Shown in pieces: positions 62,704 through 64,000 of a stretch of 64,000 nucleotides of DNA (position 1 is its first letter; each line of letters starts with the position of its first letter). Position numbers and translations under genes: made by a program. This stretch comes from Streptomyces sp. NBC_00102 (GTDB lineage: Bacteria > Actinomycetota > Actinomycetes > Streptomycetales > Streptomycetaceae), in NCBI RefSeq assembly GCF_026343115.1, contig NZ_JAPEMC010000003.1, positions 595,521-659,520 on the forward strand, given 5' to 3'. The notes beneath the pieces are model-generated. The model did no database searches. It was not told the DNA's origin and was given only the letters and a program-made list of their open reading frames with translations.

Positions 62704-64000
62704 TTCCGTGAAAGGATTGAGTCATGGCACGCCCTTCCTCTTATCCCGTTGAGCTGCGCAAACGAGCGGTTCGTATGGTCGGCGAGGTCCGCGGTGACTA
62801 CCCGAACGAGTCGGCTGCCGTGCGGGCGGTCGCCCAGAAGCTCGGTATCGGTTCGGCCGAGACCCTGCGGAACTGGGTCAGGCGGGACGAGATCGACTCC
62901 GGGCAGCGTCCGGGCACGACGTCGGAGGAGTCCGCGGCGATGAAGGCGTTGAAGAAGGAGAACGCCGAATTGCGCCGCGCGAACGACATCCTGAAGGCTG
63001 CGGCGTCTTTCTTCGCGGCCGAGCTCGACCGGCCACACACGCTCGTAGCGTTCATCGACGAGCACCGGGCCCGCTTCGGCGGTGTCGAGCCGATCTGCCG
63101 CGTACTCGCCGAGCACGACTGCAAGATCGCCCCCTCCACCTACTACGCGGCGAAGAAACGCGCCGCCGAACCTTCGGCCAGACAGGTGCGGGACGCCGTC
63201 CTCAAGGACGCGATCACCGAGGTCCACGAGGCCAACTACCGTGTCTACGGCGCCAGGAAAGTCTGGCGCGAGCTGCACCGACAGGGCCACACCGTGGCCC
63301 GGTGCACCGTCGAACGTCTCATGCGCGAGCTCGGCATCACCGGCGCCGTCCGCGGAAGGAAGGTCATCACCACGATCCAGGACAGCAGCGTCGAGCGGGC
63401 ACCGGACCTGCTGGACCGCAAGTTCGTCGCGTCGGCCCCCAACCGCTACTGGGTCGCCGACTTCACCCACGTCAAGACCTGGTCGGGGGTCGTCTACGTC
63501 GCCTTCGTCGTCGACACCTTCTCCCGCCGGATCGTCGGCTGGTCCGCTGCCACATCGAAGGAGACCAAGCTCGTCCTGGACACTCTGGACATGGCCCTGT
63601 GGCAACGCGACCGCGATGAACACTCCCACCGGCGCGGCGAGTTGATACATCATTCCGATGCCGGGTCGCAGTACACGAGCTTCCGGCTCGCCGAGCACCT
63701 GGCAGCCGCCGGCATCGCCGCCTCGATCGGCTCGGTCGGCGACGCCTACGACAACGCCCTCATGGAGTCCGCGATCGGCCTGTTCAAGACCGAGCTGATC
63801 AAACCGGGGCGCCCCTGGAGGACTCTTTCCCAGGTCGAGCTCGCTACCGCGGAGTGGGTGGACTGGTACTGCCACCGCCGGCTCCACGGTGAAATAGGGC
63901 ACATCCCACCCGTCGAATACGAGACCAACTACTACCGCGCGACCACGAAACCCCAGGTCACAACCGCAATATGAAGTCTCTACCGAACCCGGGGCGGTTC
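62674..64000 (+). mobile_element. IS3-family element inserted in the RHS gene (right end at window edge)
   Basis: The left inverted repeat begins TGAACCGCCCCGGGT at 62674. The complement of the window's last bases reads GAACCGCCCCGGGTT, so the element ends at or one base past the window edge. TG...CA termini are typical of IS3. It contains one transposase gene oriented against the RHS gene and interrupts it. Confidence 0.88.
62724..63974 (+). CDS. IS3-family transposase in a single frame
   Basis: A 416-residue protein with AAAGGA upstream of the ATG. Residues 1-100 correspond to OrfA: a helix-turn-helix (SSYPVELRKRAVRMVGEV) and a leucine-zipper-like LKKENAELRRANDILKAA. The rest corresponds to OrfB, with an rve integrase core: YWVADFTHVKTWSG (first Asp), IHHSDAGSQYTSFRL (second Asp) and DNALMESAIGLFKTELI (catalytic Glu). 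In many IS3 elements OrfA and OrfB need a programmed -1 frameshift; here they are continuous. The sequence looks intact and the element is probably mobile. Confidence 0.95.
   Translation: MARPSSYPVELRKRAVRMVGEVRGDYPNESAAVRAVAQKLGIGSAETLRNWVRRDEIDSGQRPGTTSEESAAMKALKKENAELRRANDILKAAASFFAAELDRPHTLVAFIDEHRARFGGVEPICRVLAEHDCKIAPSTYYAAKKRAAEPSARQVRDAVLKDAITEVHEANYRVYGARKVWRELHRQGHTVARCTVERLMRELGITGAVRGRKVITTIQDSSVERAPDLLDRKFVASAPNRYWVADFTHVKTWSGVVYVAFVVDTFSRRIVGWSAATSKETKLVLDTLDMALWQRDRDEHSHRRGELIHHSDAGSQYTSFRLAEHLAAAGIAASIGSVGDAYDNALMESAIGLFKTELIKPGRPWRTLSQVELATAEWVDWYCHRRLHGEIGHIPPVEYETNYYRATTKPQVTTAI

Overview
The window is high-GC actinobacterial DNA, most likely Streptomyces. The evidence is strong G/C bias at third codon positions, frequent GTG/TTG starts, a type VII secretion (T7SS/ESX) locus of streptomycete layout, and streptomycete-type IS elements.

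Region 1 (1-16.5 kb) is the T7SS core. It holds an EccA-like double AAA+ ATPase fused to a beta-helix (5' end outside the window), a mycosin-like protein that has lost most of its catalytic residues, a fused three-ATPase EccC on the minus strand, EccD, EccB, three WXG100-type proteins, a helical accessory protein, a YbaB-like protein and a large secreted-type protein with about 30 'DG' repeats. EccE is not seen. Genes from eccD onward are collinear and closely spaced.

Region 2 (16.5-33.1 kb) is the cargo and accessory part. A 3,971-residue giant has a CpnT-like WXG100 N-terminus, hydrophobic segments, four beta-rich modules, a coiled coil, an HExxH zinc-protease motif and a glycosyltransferase-like segment. 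It overlaps a 100-residue gene and is followed by a 900-residue protein with an ADP-ribosyltransferase-fold-like C-terminus and by a membrane-anchored golvesin-like protein.

Region 3 (33.6-42.7 kb) is a compact set of four co-directional genes: two small beta-sandwich-like proteins, a 1,446-residue beta-propeller protein and a 1,173-residue beta-rich protein. I recognise no established function. With the giant T7SS protein, this is my best candidate for an undescribed system.

Region 4 (43.2-45.6 kb) is a secreted GH55 beta-1,3-glucanase with a CBM56-like module, a LacI-type operator upstream and a strong terminator downstream.

Region 5 (45.6-64 kb) is a polymorphic-toxin and IS junkyard. 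An IS256 element truncates a NucA/NucB nuclease gene that is followed by a DUF6461 gene. There are remnants of IS5 and IS630 elements, an MFS transporter and a TOPRIM-like gene. On the minus strand lie a giant RHS toxin (nuclease C-terminus) with its SMI1/KNR4 immunity gene and, downstream, a displaced orphan nuclease C-terminus with a second SMI1/KNR4 gene. An IS3 element at the right edge cuts off the RHS N-terminus. All functional assignments come from reading motifs by eye; no database search was run.
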